From: JASLPR01 sp964496475
GTDB lineage: Bacteria; Chloroflexota; UBA11872; VXNJ01
Assembly: GCA_964496475.1 (NCBI GenBank)
Contig: CAZBZS010000022.1
Location: 1-34,026, forward strand
Direction of reading: 5' to 3'
Length of the DNA stretch: 34,026 nucleotides
Each line of letters opens with the position of its first letter. Position 1 is the stretch's first letter. The notes beneath the pieces are model-generated. The model made no database searches, was not told the DNA's origin, and was given only the letters and a program-made list of their open reading frames with translations. This document shows, piece after piece, positions 7,045 to 14,660 of this stretch. A program made the translations under genes and the position numbers.

Positions 7045-8539
7045 AGATGTAGTCCACCAGTAGCACCGCCAAGCCCACGAGAATAGCGCAATAGGCTAGC
7101 ACCAATCCGAGCCACGGCAAGCGGGCGGGGGCGGCGGTCGCGGAGAGGGAGTCGAGGGTGGCGGCGACGCCGCCTATCAGCACGGGCATAGTGACCGGAA
7201 GCATCAACACGGCGGCGAGCATTTCGCGGGCGCGGGTGTTAGTGAGGAGGGCGCCGTAGAGGGTGGCGATGGAGGCGAGGGCGGCGGCGGCCACGAGCAC
7301 CGTCGCAACGGTCATCCAACCGGCGAAGGCGATGCGAAAAAACACGCCGGTGACGACTGCGGCGACGACGCCGACCAGGGCGATAGACACGTAATTGACG
7401 ATCCATTTACCGCCGAAGATTGCGGAACGGCTTATCGGGGCGAGCAGTTGCGTTTGCAGGGTCCCACGGTCGCGCTCGACGGCAAATCCTCGAACGGCGC
7501 CCAGGATGGTGGCGAAGATGAGGCTCGCCCAGAAGGCGCCGCTGGCCACAGCGGGCGCGTCTTCCGGGGGAATCGCGAAGGCCAGACTGAACACCATGAT
7601 CATCAGGACACCCAGCACGACCATCGCTGGGACGAATTCTCGGCTGCGCAGCTCTGCCCGAAATTCACGGACGACGAGAGTCCGCCAGGCCTGCAGCCAA
7701 CCGGGGCGGCGGCGAGCGATCGTATCGGGGGAGGAGTTTCGTGACGAGCTTTCGGGCGCGGCCTTGCTGAGAAATTCTGACGCGCCACCCGCTGCTGCCT
7801 GGCCCACCACTTCCCGCATGGGCCGGCCGCCGAGCGATTCGAGAGTCGAGTCCAGCTGGAGACGGCCACGGTGAAGGACGAGAACACGGTCAGCGATCGA
7901 GCGAGCGTGATCGACGTCGTGGGTGGCGATGATAATGGCGGAGTTGGGCTTCCGGTCGGCAAGGAGGGCGTCCACAGCGACCCGAGAACGCAGGTCCAGG
8001 GCATTGTAGGGCTCGTCCAGCAGGATCACCTCGGGATTGGCGACCAAGGCCCCGGCAAGCTCCAAGCGCTGGCGCATCCCGCGCGACAGCGCCCGGGCGC
8101 GACGGGATCGAAAACGCCACAGATCGACCCGCTCAAGCGTTTCTCGAATTGCCGGCTCGTCCGGACTGACGGCTCGCAATTGGGCGGCAAAGCGGACATT
8201 TTCGAGTACGGATAGCTCGTCGTAACTGCTGGCGCTGTGGCCAACGAAGGCGAGGCCCGCACGGGACATAGGGTCGGTCTGGGAAACGCGCAGGCCACCG
8301 GCCAACACCGATCCGGTGCCAGGTCGTAGCAGGCCGGCTATGAGCCGTAGCAGGGTAGTCTTGCCGGCGCCGTTCTCGCCGAGAACGACGATGATCTCGC
8401 CGCGCCGCAGCGTAAACGACACGTCGGCCACGGCTTCGACGGCGCCAAGTCGCCGGTAGAGGGAGCGCACTTCCACAAGCGGCCTGCGCTCCGTATCCAT
8501 CCCGGTTGCCGGATCGCCGCGGGGGCCGGATTTCAACAT
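7034..8539 (-). CDS. ccmAB: Fused CcmA-CcmB heme exporter (ABC ATPase plus permease)
   Basis: A single uninterrupted 501-residue frame holds both halves of the CcmAB transporter that releases holo-CcmE from CcmC. Residues about 20-240 form an ABC ATPase: Walker A GENGAGKT (54-61), signature LSRGMRQR (151-158), Walker B VILLDEP (171-177), H-loop His207. A linker rich in Ala, Ser and Arg (about 241-283) leads into a CcmB-type membrane domain (about 285-501) with six hydrophobic segments. In most genomes these are two genes. The ATG at 8539 lies three bases after the ccmE stop; a second Met at residue 14 (8500) is an alternative start. It overlaps ccmC by 11 bases. Confidence 0.93.
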   Translation of the reverse strand: MLKSGPRGDPATGMDTERRPLVEVRSLYRRLGAVEAVADVSFTLRRGEIIVVLGENGAGKTTLLRLIAGLLRPGTGSVLAGGLRVSQTDPMSRAGLAFVGHSASSYDELSVLENVRFAAQLRAVSPDEPAIRETLERVDLWRFRSRRARALSRGMRQRLELAGALVANPEVILLDEPYNALDLRSRVAVDALLADRKPNSAIIIATHDVDHARSIADRVLVLHRGRLQLDSTLESLGGRPMREVVGQAAAGGASEFLSKAAPESSSRNSSPDTIARRRPGWLQAWRTLVVREFRAELRSREFVPAMVVLGVLMIMVFSLAFAIPPEDAPAVASGAFWASLIFATILGAVRGFAVERDRGTLQTQLLAPISRSAIFGGKWIVNYVSIALVGVVAAVVTGVFFRIAFAGWMTVATVLVAAAALASIATLYGALLTNTRAREMLAAVLMLPVTMPVLIGGVAATLDSLSATAAPARLPWLGLVLAYCAILVGLAVLLVDYIFED

Positions 8540-8542
8540 CGG

Positions 8543-9001
8543 CTATTCGGCGCTCCCGGCGAGGGAGTCGACGGTCTCAAAATCCGATCCATGTTGCACC
8601 AGAAGATTGCGGGCCTGCAGAATGCCATCGGTGTCGAGCCGGCCTTCGACAATCACATCTTGGTAGCGGTCTTCGGTGGAATAACCGAGTAGGTCGGGCG
8701 GAGTGCCTTCGTAGACCACCGGGATCACGTCGACGCCGTCGGTAAGGTCGAAGTTGATCCAGAGGCGGGTAGCGTCCTGTTCGATGGAGCCGTCGGCGAC
8801 GGTGCCCTGTACCCGAATGCTACGGTCCTCTACGCCCGCCGGATCGCCGAGAACCTCGCCGACGGTGAAGTAGTAGACCAAGGCGGACTGGGTGGCGGCC
8901 CAGATGAGGTAGGCGACGGCGACGAGGATGACGGCGCCGATGACGAGCAGTCGCGGCAAAATCCCACGCGATGAATCCGGCTCCAGAGTTTGCTCGGTCA
9001 A
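8543..9001 (-). CDS. ccmE: Heme chaperone CcmE
   Basis: This 152-residue protein has an N-terminal anchor helix (about 15-37) and a soluble OB-fold beta-barrel facing outward. It binds heme covalently and ferries it to CcmF. The barrel segments IRVQGTVADGSI, DVIPVVYEGTPPD and VIVEGRLD match the family. The heme-binding motif is normally HxxxY (or CxxxY); here it reads HGSDF, His137 to Phe141, so the conserved tyrosine is replaced. The start is a TTG at 9001, with an in-frame TAA two codons upstream that excludes a longer protein. No strong Shine-Dalgarno site is seen. It is the first gene of the ccm operon proper. Confidence 0.92.
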   Translation of the reverse strand: MTEQTLEPDSSRGILPRLLVIGAVILVAVAYLIWAATQSALVYYFTVGEVLGDPAGVEDRSIRVQGTVADGSIEQDATRLWINFDLTDGVDVIPVVYEGTPPDLLGYSTEDRYQDVIVEGRLDTDGILQARNLLVQHGSDFETVDSLAGSAE

Positions 9002-9055
9002 ATCTTAAAATCCAATCGCGTTACAGGCGCAGAACGTCTCCGCTATCGCGTCGGA

Positions 9056-9061
9056 ATTATA
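9056..9061 (-). promoter_or_regulatory. Candidate -10 element of the ccm operon promoter
   Basis: The minus strand carries a perfect TATAAT at 9061-9056 within the 119-base gap between the CopD-like gene and ccmE, about 55 bases before the ccmE start. No good -35 box is visible at 16-18 bases. It is one of few A/T-rich spots in the region and is a plausible start for the ccm transcript. Confidence 0.45.
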
Positions 9062-9120
9062 AAGGGACACTGGGCGCACGAGGTGGGCGGAAAAGCGGAA
9101 AAAACGGTGGGGGCCCGGGC

Positions 9121-9618
9121 TCAGCGATCCACCAGACCGGCCTCGACGATCCGCTGGAGAATAATCGCCAGTAGATAAGCCACGGAGCCGAGCACAACCG
9201 CGGCTCCCCCTTTGCTGCGAAAGAGACGGGGTAACAGCAGTAGCGCGGGACCGGCGCTTATGCCTGCGAACATCTCACCGCGCTTCCAGACCAGGGCGAA
9301 GGCAGTCACACTGACGACGATCTTCAGGATGAGGACGATGACGTAGAGCAGACTGGTCTGGGGTTCGGCCAGGCGCTGGAAGGTCATGACTCCTCCGGTG
9401 AGGACGAACACACCTATGCCCCCACCCAGCACGCGGGCGGCCTGACGGGTCATCCAGCCGGCTTCCATCGATTGGGCGCCGGAGTCGCGGAGCCGGCGCG
9501 AAGCGGGAACGACGACCAACAGGTAGACGAGCCCGCCGCCCACCCAGAGGGCGGCGGCGGTGGCGTGGACCCAGCGGTTGGCGACCAGTAGGGGGGTCCA
9601 GAGACCGCTGTCCATCAT
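9121..9618 (-). CDS. CopD-like / small polytopic membrane protein
   Basis: The 165 residues from the ATG at 9618 include about four hydrophobic segments, beginning with RWVHATAAALWVGGGLVYLL. That pattern resembles the CopD/copper-resistance-type and related small membrane families, where the conserved His and Trp lie in the first helix. Function is not established; transport of copper or a redox role for heme-protein maturation would suit the neighbourhood (inference). A second ATG follows immediately at 9615. The reading frame continues through the assembly gap into the thioredoxin gene, but that is an artefact of the 10-N filler. A TGA in another frame overlaps the ATG (ATGA), as expected if the upstream gene ends there. 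Confidence 0.6.
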   Translation of the reverse strand: MMDSGLWTPLLVANRWVHATAAALWVGGGLVYLLVVVPASRRLRDSGAQSMEAGWMTRQAARVLGGGIGVFVLTGGVMTFQRLAEPQTSLLYVIVLILKIVVSVTAFALVWKRGEMFAGISAGPALLLLPRLFRSKGGAAVVLGSVAYLLAIILQRIVEAGLVDR

Positions 9619-9645
9619 GGCGGCGGCTCGGCGAGCCAGGGGGGG

Positions 9646-9655
9646 NNNNNNNNNN
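9646..9655. other. Assembly gap (10 N)
   Basis: Ten N bases mark a scaffold join inside the tlpA/copD-like boundary. The flanks are runs of G and low in quality, so the sequence of about 9640-9700 should not be trusted. The true missing length is unknown. Confidence 0.99.
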
Positions 9656-10320
9656 GTGTGGCGGGGGGGCGAGAGGAGGGGGCCGGTGAGGGGGCCGACC
9701 CAGTGCTGGGCCACGACGCCTTTGCGGTCAATCATGCAGGTTTCGGGAATGCCGGTGATGCCGAAATCAATGGCGACCTTGGCGGAGGGATCGGGGGCGT
9801 TGGCGTAGCTGATGTCGAATTCGTGGATGAAATCCAGGGCATCGGACTCGTCGTCCCAAACGTCTATGCCGAGCATAACAAGGCCCTGGGAAGCAAGGCG
9901 GTGGTGGGTTGCCTCAAGATGGGCAGCCTCCAGCCAGCACGGCCCGCACCAGGAGGCCCAGAAGTTGAGGACGACAACCTCGCCCCGATGGGCGGAGAGG
10001 CGAAATTCACTCCCGTCGAAGGCAGTGAGCCGGAAGTCGGGGGCGGGGCGGGGTTGGAGCGGCGCCTGCTGAGTTTTGTTGTTGACACCGATGGCGCTGC
10101 CGGCGCGCCCCTGACCGAGCCGTGAGCCGAGCACGGCGAGCACGGCGACAACCGGGGCCACGCCGATCGCGGTAATAAATAGACGGCGGCCGACGCCAGA
10201 AGGAGCCGCCGGCAACGGCACAGCCTGTTGGGACTCCAGCGGTGAAGATGGTCCACCTGGGGATGTTTGGTTTGGGAGGTGTGTGGGTCCGGGAGCGTGG
10301 CCGTCGTCGCGAGCGGTCAT
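9656..10320 (-). CDS. TlpA/ResA/CcmG-like membrane-anchored thioredoxin (3' end lost in the gap)
   Basis: The 221 visible residues have a proline-rich cytoplasmic N-terminus of about 45 residues and a transmembrane anchor at about 46-66. The extracytoplasmic thioredoxin fold has the redox motif WCGPC at 124-128 in NFWASWCGPC. The cis-proline loop GIPETCMID is characteristic of TlpA/DsbE proteins. It probably acts as the CcmG-type reductant that keeps CcmH and apocytochrome cysteines reduced. The last residues before the gap (GPLTGPLLSPPRH) look unlike a normal family C-terminus and may be shifted in frame. The gene lies four bases after the Nudix gene. The long hydrophilic N-terminus could mean the true start lies further in. 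Confidence 0.85.
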
Positions 10321-10324
10321 GACA

Positions 10325-10825
10325 TCAGCTTAGGTAGAGCGTGTAGATCTGGCCGTCGGGGCCCTCCAGCGGCACTCCGGCGAGCAGCGAGGCTTCCCCA
10401 GAAAGGGCGCGTCGGGCGATGGCCAGATTGATGGTCGGAAGCGGGCTGATTCGCTCGACCTCGTCTAAATCTAACCACTCGGCGCGATCGGTTTCCTGTC
10501 CGTCAGGAGCGGGGGCGCCGGCGGACCAGTCGAGGAGGAAAACGACGTAAGTGCTGTTGGAGCTGTCGTGCAGACGGTTGCGCATGGCCAGTACGCCCCG
10601 GGGCCGCGCTTCAACGCCGGCCTCTTCCCGGACTTCGCGGACGACGGCCTGGTCCAAGGTCTCGTCGCACTCGACGAAGCCGCCGGGAATCTGCCAGTAG
10701 CCGCGGCCTCGAGCCGTAGCGCGGCGCACGAGCAGTATTCGACCCTCCTTCACCACGGCGCCCCCAACCCCGACGTTATAGCCGCGGTTGTAGGATTCGA
10801 ACGCCGAGCGGCTCGATTGCGACAA
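10325..10825 (-). CDS. Nudix hydrolase
   Basis: This 166-residue protein hydrolyses nucleoside diphosphates linked to another moiety. The Nudix box is complete at 49-71: Gly49, Glu55, then REVREEAG with Arg63, Glu64, Glu67 and Glu68 as metal ligands and catalytic residues. The region before it (WQIPGGF) is standard. The substrate cannot be predicted. The start is a TTG at 10825 with a GAGG about seven bases upstream. It heads the minus-strand arm, back to back with lon, and lies four bases from the thioredoxin gene. Confidence 0.9.
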   Translation of the reverse strand: MSQSSRSAFESYNRGYNVGVGGAVVKEGRILLVRRATARGRGYWQIPGGFVECDETLDQAVVREVREEAGVEARPRGVLAMRNRLHDSSNSTYVVFLLDWSAGAPAPDGQETDRAEWLDLDEVERISPLPTINLAIARRALSGEASLLAGVPLEGPDGQIYTLYLS

Positions 10826-11034
10826 ACGAAACCCTCATCCTACAGGCGGCTCGCCGAGAAACTGGCGAACGGTGAAATTTCGGCAAGCTTAGCAAAGGGA
10901 TAGGCTGCTGAAACTGAGGGGGCTCGAGATCCCTAGCGAGCCTGAGTCGCGGCCGAGCAGAGGCCAAATCCTGAGGGTCCCGGGGAAGCCGGGTATGGAG
11001 GTCTGGTAGACATTCGCCGGGTTGGGCCGGCACC

Positions 11035-11043
11035 TGCGATAAT
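11035..11043 (+). promoter_or_regulatory. Candidate extended -10 promoter of lon
   Basis: TGCGATAAT gives a TG-extended -10 (GATAAT, 11038-11043) about 25 bases before the lon ATG. No -35 box of quality is seen. The rest of the 242-base divergent region 10826-11067 holds no recognised element; I saw no CIRCE or HrcA-type inverted repeat. Confidence 0.35.
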
Positions 11044-11067
11044 TGAATCGAAAATCGTGACAGACGA

Positions 11068-13455
11068 ATGGGAAATCTATTGCCTCCAGAGACCGCCGAC
11101 CCGGCAGAAGACTCTGGTCCACCGCCGAACACACCGGAACCTCAAGAAGCGATGATCCTGCCGGTATTGCCGGTTCGGGCTACGGTACTGTTTCCGATCC
11201 CGGAAGCGATGTCGCCGTTGCTGGTGGCGCGGCCGGCTTCGGTAGCGGCGATCGAATCGGCACTCGCCGGGGACCGGCGCCTGATCGTGCTGGCGCAGCA
11301 AGATCCCGAGCAGGAGCGGGTGAGGGCCGAAGACCTGTACACAGTCGGAACCGAGGCGCATGTGGGACGCATGCTCAAACTCCCGGACGGTACGACGAGC
11401 GTCCTGGTTGAAGGTCTCCACCGGGTAATGGTGGACGAGATCATCCAGGAAGAGCCCTTCATCCTGGCCAGGGGAAGGCCGGTTTCCGATGTCGAAGACG
11501 AATCCGGGGCGGCGGACGATTTGGGAGCGGAAGTCCTGAAACTCTTTGCGCGGGTGGTGGACCTGAGCGATACGATCGCGCATGACGTGTACGTGCGCGC
11601 GATGAACGCGGAAAACCCGGGAATCCTAGCAGACACGGTGGCGGATGGGCTGTCGGGGTCATTCGTCCGGATGCAGGAACTGCTGGAGACTGAGCAAATC
11701 GTCGAGCGCCTGCGGCGGTTACATTTGCTGCTATCGGAAGAAATTGAAGTCCTGGAAAGGCAGCACGCGGTTCAGGAGGAAATCGACGAACGGGTGGAGA
11801 CGGCGCAACACGGATTCATCCTGCGGGAGCAGATGAAGGCGATTATTGATGAACTAGGGGATTCGGATGCGGCAACGCGGGACATTCAGGAATTCCAGGA
11901 GCAGCTGGAAGCCGAGCGCTATCCGGATTACGTGAAGGAGCGGATCGAGCGGGAGTTGGGACGGCTGAATTCGATGCCAATGGGATCGCCGGAGATAAAT
12001 GTGGTCCGCAATTATGTTGAATGGCTGCTGGATGTGCCGTGGGCCAAGCGAACGCGGGACCGGCTGGTGATCAAAGAGGCGGAAGAAGTGCTCGCAACGA
12101 GCCACTACGGACTGGACAAGGTAAAGGATCGGATTCTCGAGTATCTGGCGGTACGGAAGCTGGCGCGCCGCATGCGCAGCCCGATCTTATGTTTTGTGGG
12201 ACCGCCGGGGGTGGGCAAGACGAGTTTGGGGAAGGCGGTGGCGCGGGCGATGGGCAGGCATTTCGCGCGAATCTCGCTGGGCGGAGTGCGTGACGAAGCC
12301 GAAATCCGTGGCCATCGCCGCACGTATATAGGCTCGATGCCGGGGAGGATCATCCAGGCGATGCGCCAGGCGGGGACGGTGAATCCCGTGTTCATGCTGG
12401 ACGAAATCGACAAACTGGGACTGGATTTTCGGGGGGACCCAACGACGGCGCTCCTGGAGGTGCTGGACCCAGAACAGAACCATGCGTTCTCAGATCACTA
12501 TCTGGAAATCCCGTACGACCTTTCGAAAACGCTTTTCATCGCCACGGCGAATAGCTTGACAGAGCTTCCGCCAGCCCTGGTGGACCGGATGGAGGTGATA
12601 GAGATCGCCGGCTACACGGACGAGGAGAAACTGGAAATAGGGCGCCGCTTTTTGCTGCCGGCGCAGGCGGCACAGCACGGCCTCGAAGCGGAGGACCTGA
12701 GACTGACCGAAGGCGTGTATCGAAGAATTATTCAGTCGTACACGAGAGAGGCGGGAGTGCGCGAGTTGGAGCGCCAGCTGGCGAATATTTGTCGGCGGGC
12801 GGCTTATCGCAGAGTGGAGGGGAAGGCCGGGCCGCTGCGGGTAACGGCCGGCAACCTGCACAAATACCTAGGCCAAAAACGCCATCGCCACGGTGAGCTG
12901 GCGGAAAAGGACCAGGTGGCTACGGCCATGGGAGCGTTCTGGACGCGTCACGGAGGCGAGCTGATGCCGGTTGAGGTGACGGTGGTGGATGGGACCGGTC
13001 GGATGACGCTGACGGGCCGGCTCGGGGATGTGATGAAGGAATCAGCTCGCACGGCGCGGACCTACGCACGCGCTTACGCAGGCCGCCTGGGCATCACTGA
13101 GACCAATTTCGACAAATTGGATTTTCACGTCCACATTCCGGGCGGAGCGGTGCCGAAGGAGGGGGCGGCGGCGGGGATCACCGTGGCGGCGGCGATGATC
13201 TCGGCCCTAACCAAGCGGGCGGTGCGACGGGATACAGCGATGACGGGGGAGATCACGTTGCAGGGCCGGGTGCTGCGGACCAGCGGCGTGAAGGAAAAGG
13301 TGCTGGCGGCCCACCGGGCGGGAGTGAAGCGATTCGTAATGCCGCAAGGCAACGAGCGGGATCTGTACGACGTGCCGGACTCGGCGAGGCGCGGCCTAGA
13401 GTTCATTTTCGCCCGACACATGCACGAGGTGGTGGACGCCACGCTGATTACGTGA
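11068..13455 (+). CDS. lon: LonA-type ATP-dependent protease, catalytic serine replaced by alanine
   Basis: The 795-residue protein has full LonA architecture: a substrate-binding LAN domain (about 30-220), a helical region, an AAA+ module with Walker A GPPGVGKT (378-385) and Walker B MLDEID (Asp445, Glu446), and a C-terminal S16 protease domain (about 600-790). E. coli Lon uses Ser679 in PKDGPSAG and Lys722 in GGLKEK. Here the first motif reads PKEGAAAG, so the serine position is Ala701 (GCG at 13168-13170), while the lysine is kept (Lys744 in SGVKEK). The flanking MTGEITLQG is intact. The protein can be predicted to bind, unfold and hydrolyse ATP but not to cleave by the known mechanism. 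The ATG at 11068 lacks a clear Shine-Dalgarno site; Met29 is an alternative start. Confidence 0.92.
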   Translation: MGNLLPPETADPAEDSGPPPNTPEPQEAMILPVLPVRATVLFPIPEAMSPLLVARPASVAAIESALAGDRRLIVLAQQDPEQERVRAEDLYTVGTEAHVGRMLKLPDGTTSVLVEGLHRVMVDEIIQEEPFILARGRPVSDVEDESGAADDLGAEVLKLFARVVDLSDTIAHDVYVRAMNAENPGILADTVADGLSGSFVRMQELLETEQIVERLRRLHLLLSEEIEVLERQHAVQEEIDERVETAQHGFILREQMKAIIDELGDSDAATRDIQEFQEQLEAERYPDYVKERIERELGRLNSMPMGSPEINVVRNYVEWLLDVPWAKRTRDRLVIKEAEEVLATSHYGLDKVKDRILEYLAVRKLARRMRSPILCFVGPPGVGKTSLGKAVARAMGRHFARISLGGVRDEAEIRGHRRTYIGSMPGRIIQAMRQAGTVNPVFMLDEIDKLGLDFRGDPTTALLEVLDPEQNHAFSDHYLEIPYDLSKTLFIATANSLTELPPALVDRMEVIEIAGYTDEEKLEIGRRFLLPAQAAQHGLEAEDLRLTEGVYRRIIQSYTREAGVRELERQLANICRRAAYRRVEGKAGPLRVTAGNLHKYLGQKRHRHGELAEKDQVATAMGAFWTRHGGELMPVEVTVVDGTGRMTLTGRLGDVMKESARTARTYARAYAGRLGITETNFDKLDFHVHIPGGAVPKEGAAAGITVAAAMISALTKRAVRRDTAMTGEITLQGRVLRTSGVKEKVLAAHRAGVKRFVMPQGNERDLYDVPDSARRGLEFIFARHMHEVVDATLIT

Positions 13456-13524
13456 ACAGCATGCTTATGCGCGCACCACTCCTGTGAAAAGGACGTTTTT
13501 ACGGCCGGAAACAGGTATTTTTCG

Positions 13525-13533
13525 TGCTACACT
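13525..13533 (+). promoter_or_regulatory. Candidate extended -10 promoter of the mre operon
   Basis: TGCTACACT gives a TG-extended -10 (TACACT, 13528-13533) about 63 bases before the mreB ATG, in the 140-base gap after lon. The -35 region is poor, as is common for extended -10 promoters. Confidence 0.45.
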
Positions 13534-13595
13534 GACGCGGTTACGGCCGTGTGCAATGCTTCGTCTTGGCCGATTTGTCAGAGGAATACTCACTG

Positions 13596-14651
13596 ATGTT
13601 CCGCCCCCTCAACATCCTGATGGGTCTATTTTCACGCGATTTGGGTATCGACTTGGGAACTGCAAACACGCTCGTGTACGTGCGCGACCTGGGGGTGGTG
13701 CTCTCCGAGCCGTCGGTGGTGGCCAACGACACGCGGACAAACCGAGTGCTGGCGGTGGGGGTGGAGGCGAAGAAGATGGTGGGCCGTACTCCGACGAACA
13801 TTGTGGCGGTGCGGCCTCTGCGAGACGGGGTGATCGCGGACTTTGAGACGGTGGAGGTGATGCTTCGCTACTTCATCAACCGCGTACATGAGGAGACGCC
13901 GTTCTTCCCGCGGCCTCGAGTGATCGTGGGAATTCCGTCGGGGGTTACCGAAGTGGAAAAGCGAGCGGTACACGAGGCGGCGCTGTCGGCGGGAGCCCGG
14001 GAGGCTTACCTGATCGAGGAGCCGATGGCGGCGGCGATTGGGGCAGGGCAGCTGATCCAAGAGGCCGAAGGAAGCATGATCGTGGACATCGGGGGCGGCA
14101 CCACCGAAGTTGCGGTCATTTCACTGGGCGGGGTGGTGGTAAGCAATTCGATTCGTGTTGCCGGCGACGAAATCGATGAGCAGATCGCTGATTACGTTCG
14201 TGAGGAGCATCATCTGCTGATCGGTGAGCGGACAGCGGAGACTTGCAAGATGGAGATCGGCTCGGCCTTCCCGGACACAAACGAGACGACGACGTTCGTG
14301 CGTGGTCGGGACTTGGATACGGGGCTCCCGCGGGCGCTGGAGCTTTCGAGTGGACAGGTTCGGGAGGCGATTGCGCGTACGGTAAACGAAATCATCGATA
14401 ACGTGAAACTAGCCCTGGAGGCGACGCCGCCGGAGCTACTAGCGGACATCATGGAACACGGGGTTTATCTGGCGGGTGGCGGCGCTCTGCTGAGGGGTTT
14501 GGATAAGCGCCTTGAAGAATCGACGGACGTGCCGGTGGTGACAGCCAAGAACCCGCTCGAGGCGGTGGTGCGCGGGACGGGCGCCTGCCTGCAGAATCTA
14601 TCGGCGTACCGGGAGATATTCGTCTCGGACAACGGGTACTCCATCATCTAG
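13596..14651 (+). CDS. mreB: Rod-shape determining protein MreB
   Basis: This 351-residue bacterial actin polymerises under the membrane and positions the cell-wall elongation machinery. The N-terminal phosphate-binding loop reads DLGTANTLVYV, and the second phosphate loop VDIGGGTTEVAVIS and adenosine-binding GGGALLRGLDKR are present. Length matches the family. I chose the ATG at 13596 (MFRPLNILMGLFSRD) because AGAGGA lies about ten bases upstream. A further frame upstream (to 13551) gives no family-like residues, and an alternative ATG lies at 13620. It starts a cluster with mreC, mreD, PBP2 and rodA, giving a complete elongasome core. Confidence 0.97.
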   Translation: MFRPLNILMGLFSRDLGIDLGTANTLVYVRDLGVVLSEPSVVANDTRTNRVLAVGVEAKKMVGRTPTNIVAVRPLRDGVIADFETVEVMLRYFINRVHEETPFFPRPRVIVGIPSGVTEVEKRAVHEAALSAGAREAYLIEEPMAAAIGAGQLIQEAEGSMIVDIGGGTTEVAVISLGGVVVSNSIRVAGDEIDEQIADYVREEHHLLIGERTAETCKMEIGSAFPDTNETTTFVRGRDLDTGLPRALELSSGQVREAIARTVNEIIDNVKLALEATPPELLADIMEHGVYLAGGGALLRGLDKRLEESTDVPVVTAKNPLEAVVRGTGACLQNLSAYREIFVSDNGYSII

Positions 14652-14660
14652 GAGAACGGC

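Noticed and set aside
9121..10320. A single thioredoxin-CopD fusion protein
   Set aside because: The continuity depends on ten N bases of arbitrary length; two separate genes with an ATGA junction are more likely.
10826..11067. Heat-shock control element (CIRCE or similar) before lon
   Set aside because: I saw no TTAGCACTC-type inverted repeat; only a weak extended -10 was found.
13484..13502. A hairpin (GTGAAAA / TTTTTAC) after lon as a terminator
   Set aside because: The stem is A/T-rich, includes a G-U pair and lacks a following T-tract, so it is too weak to call.
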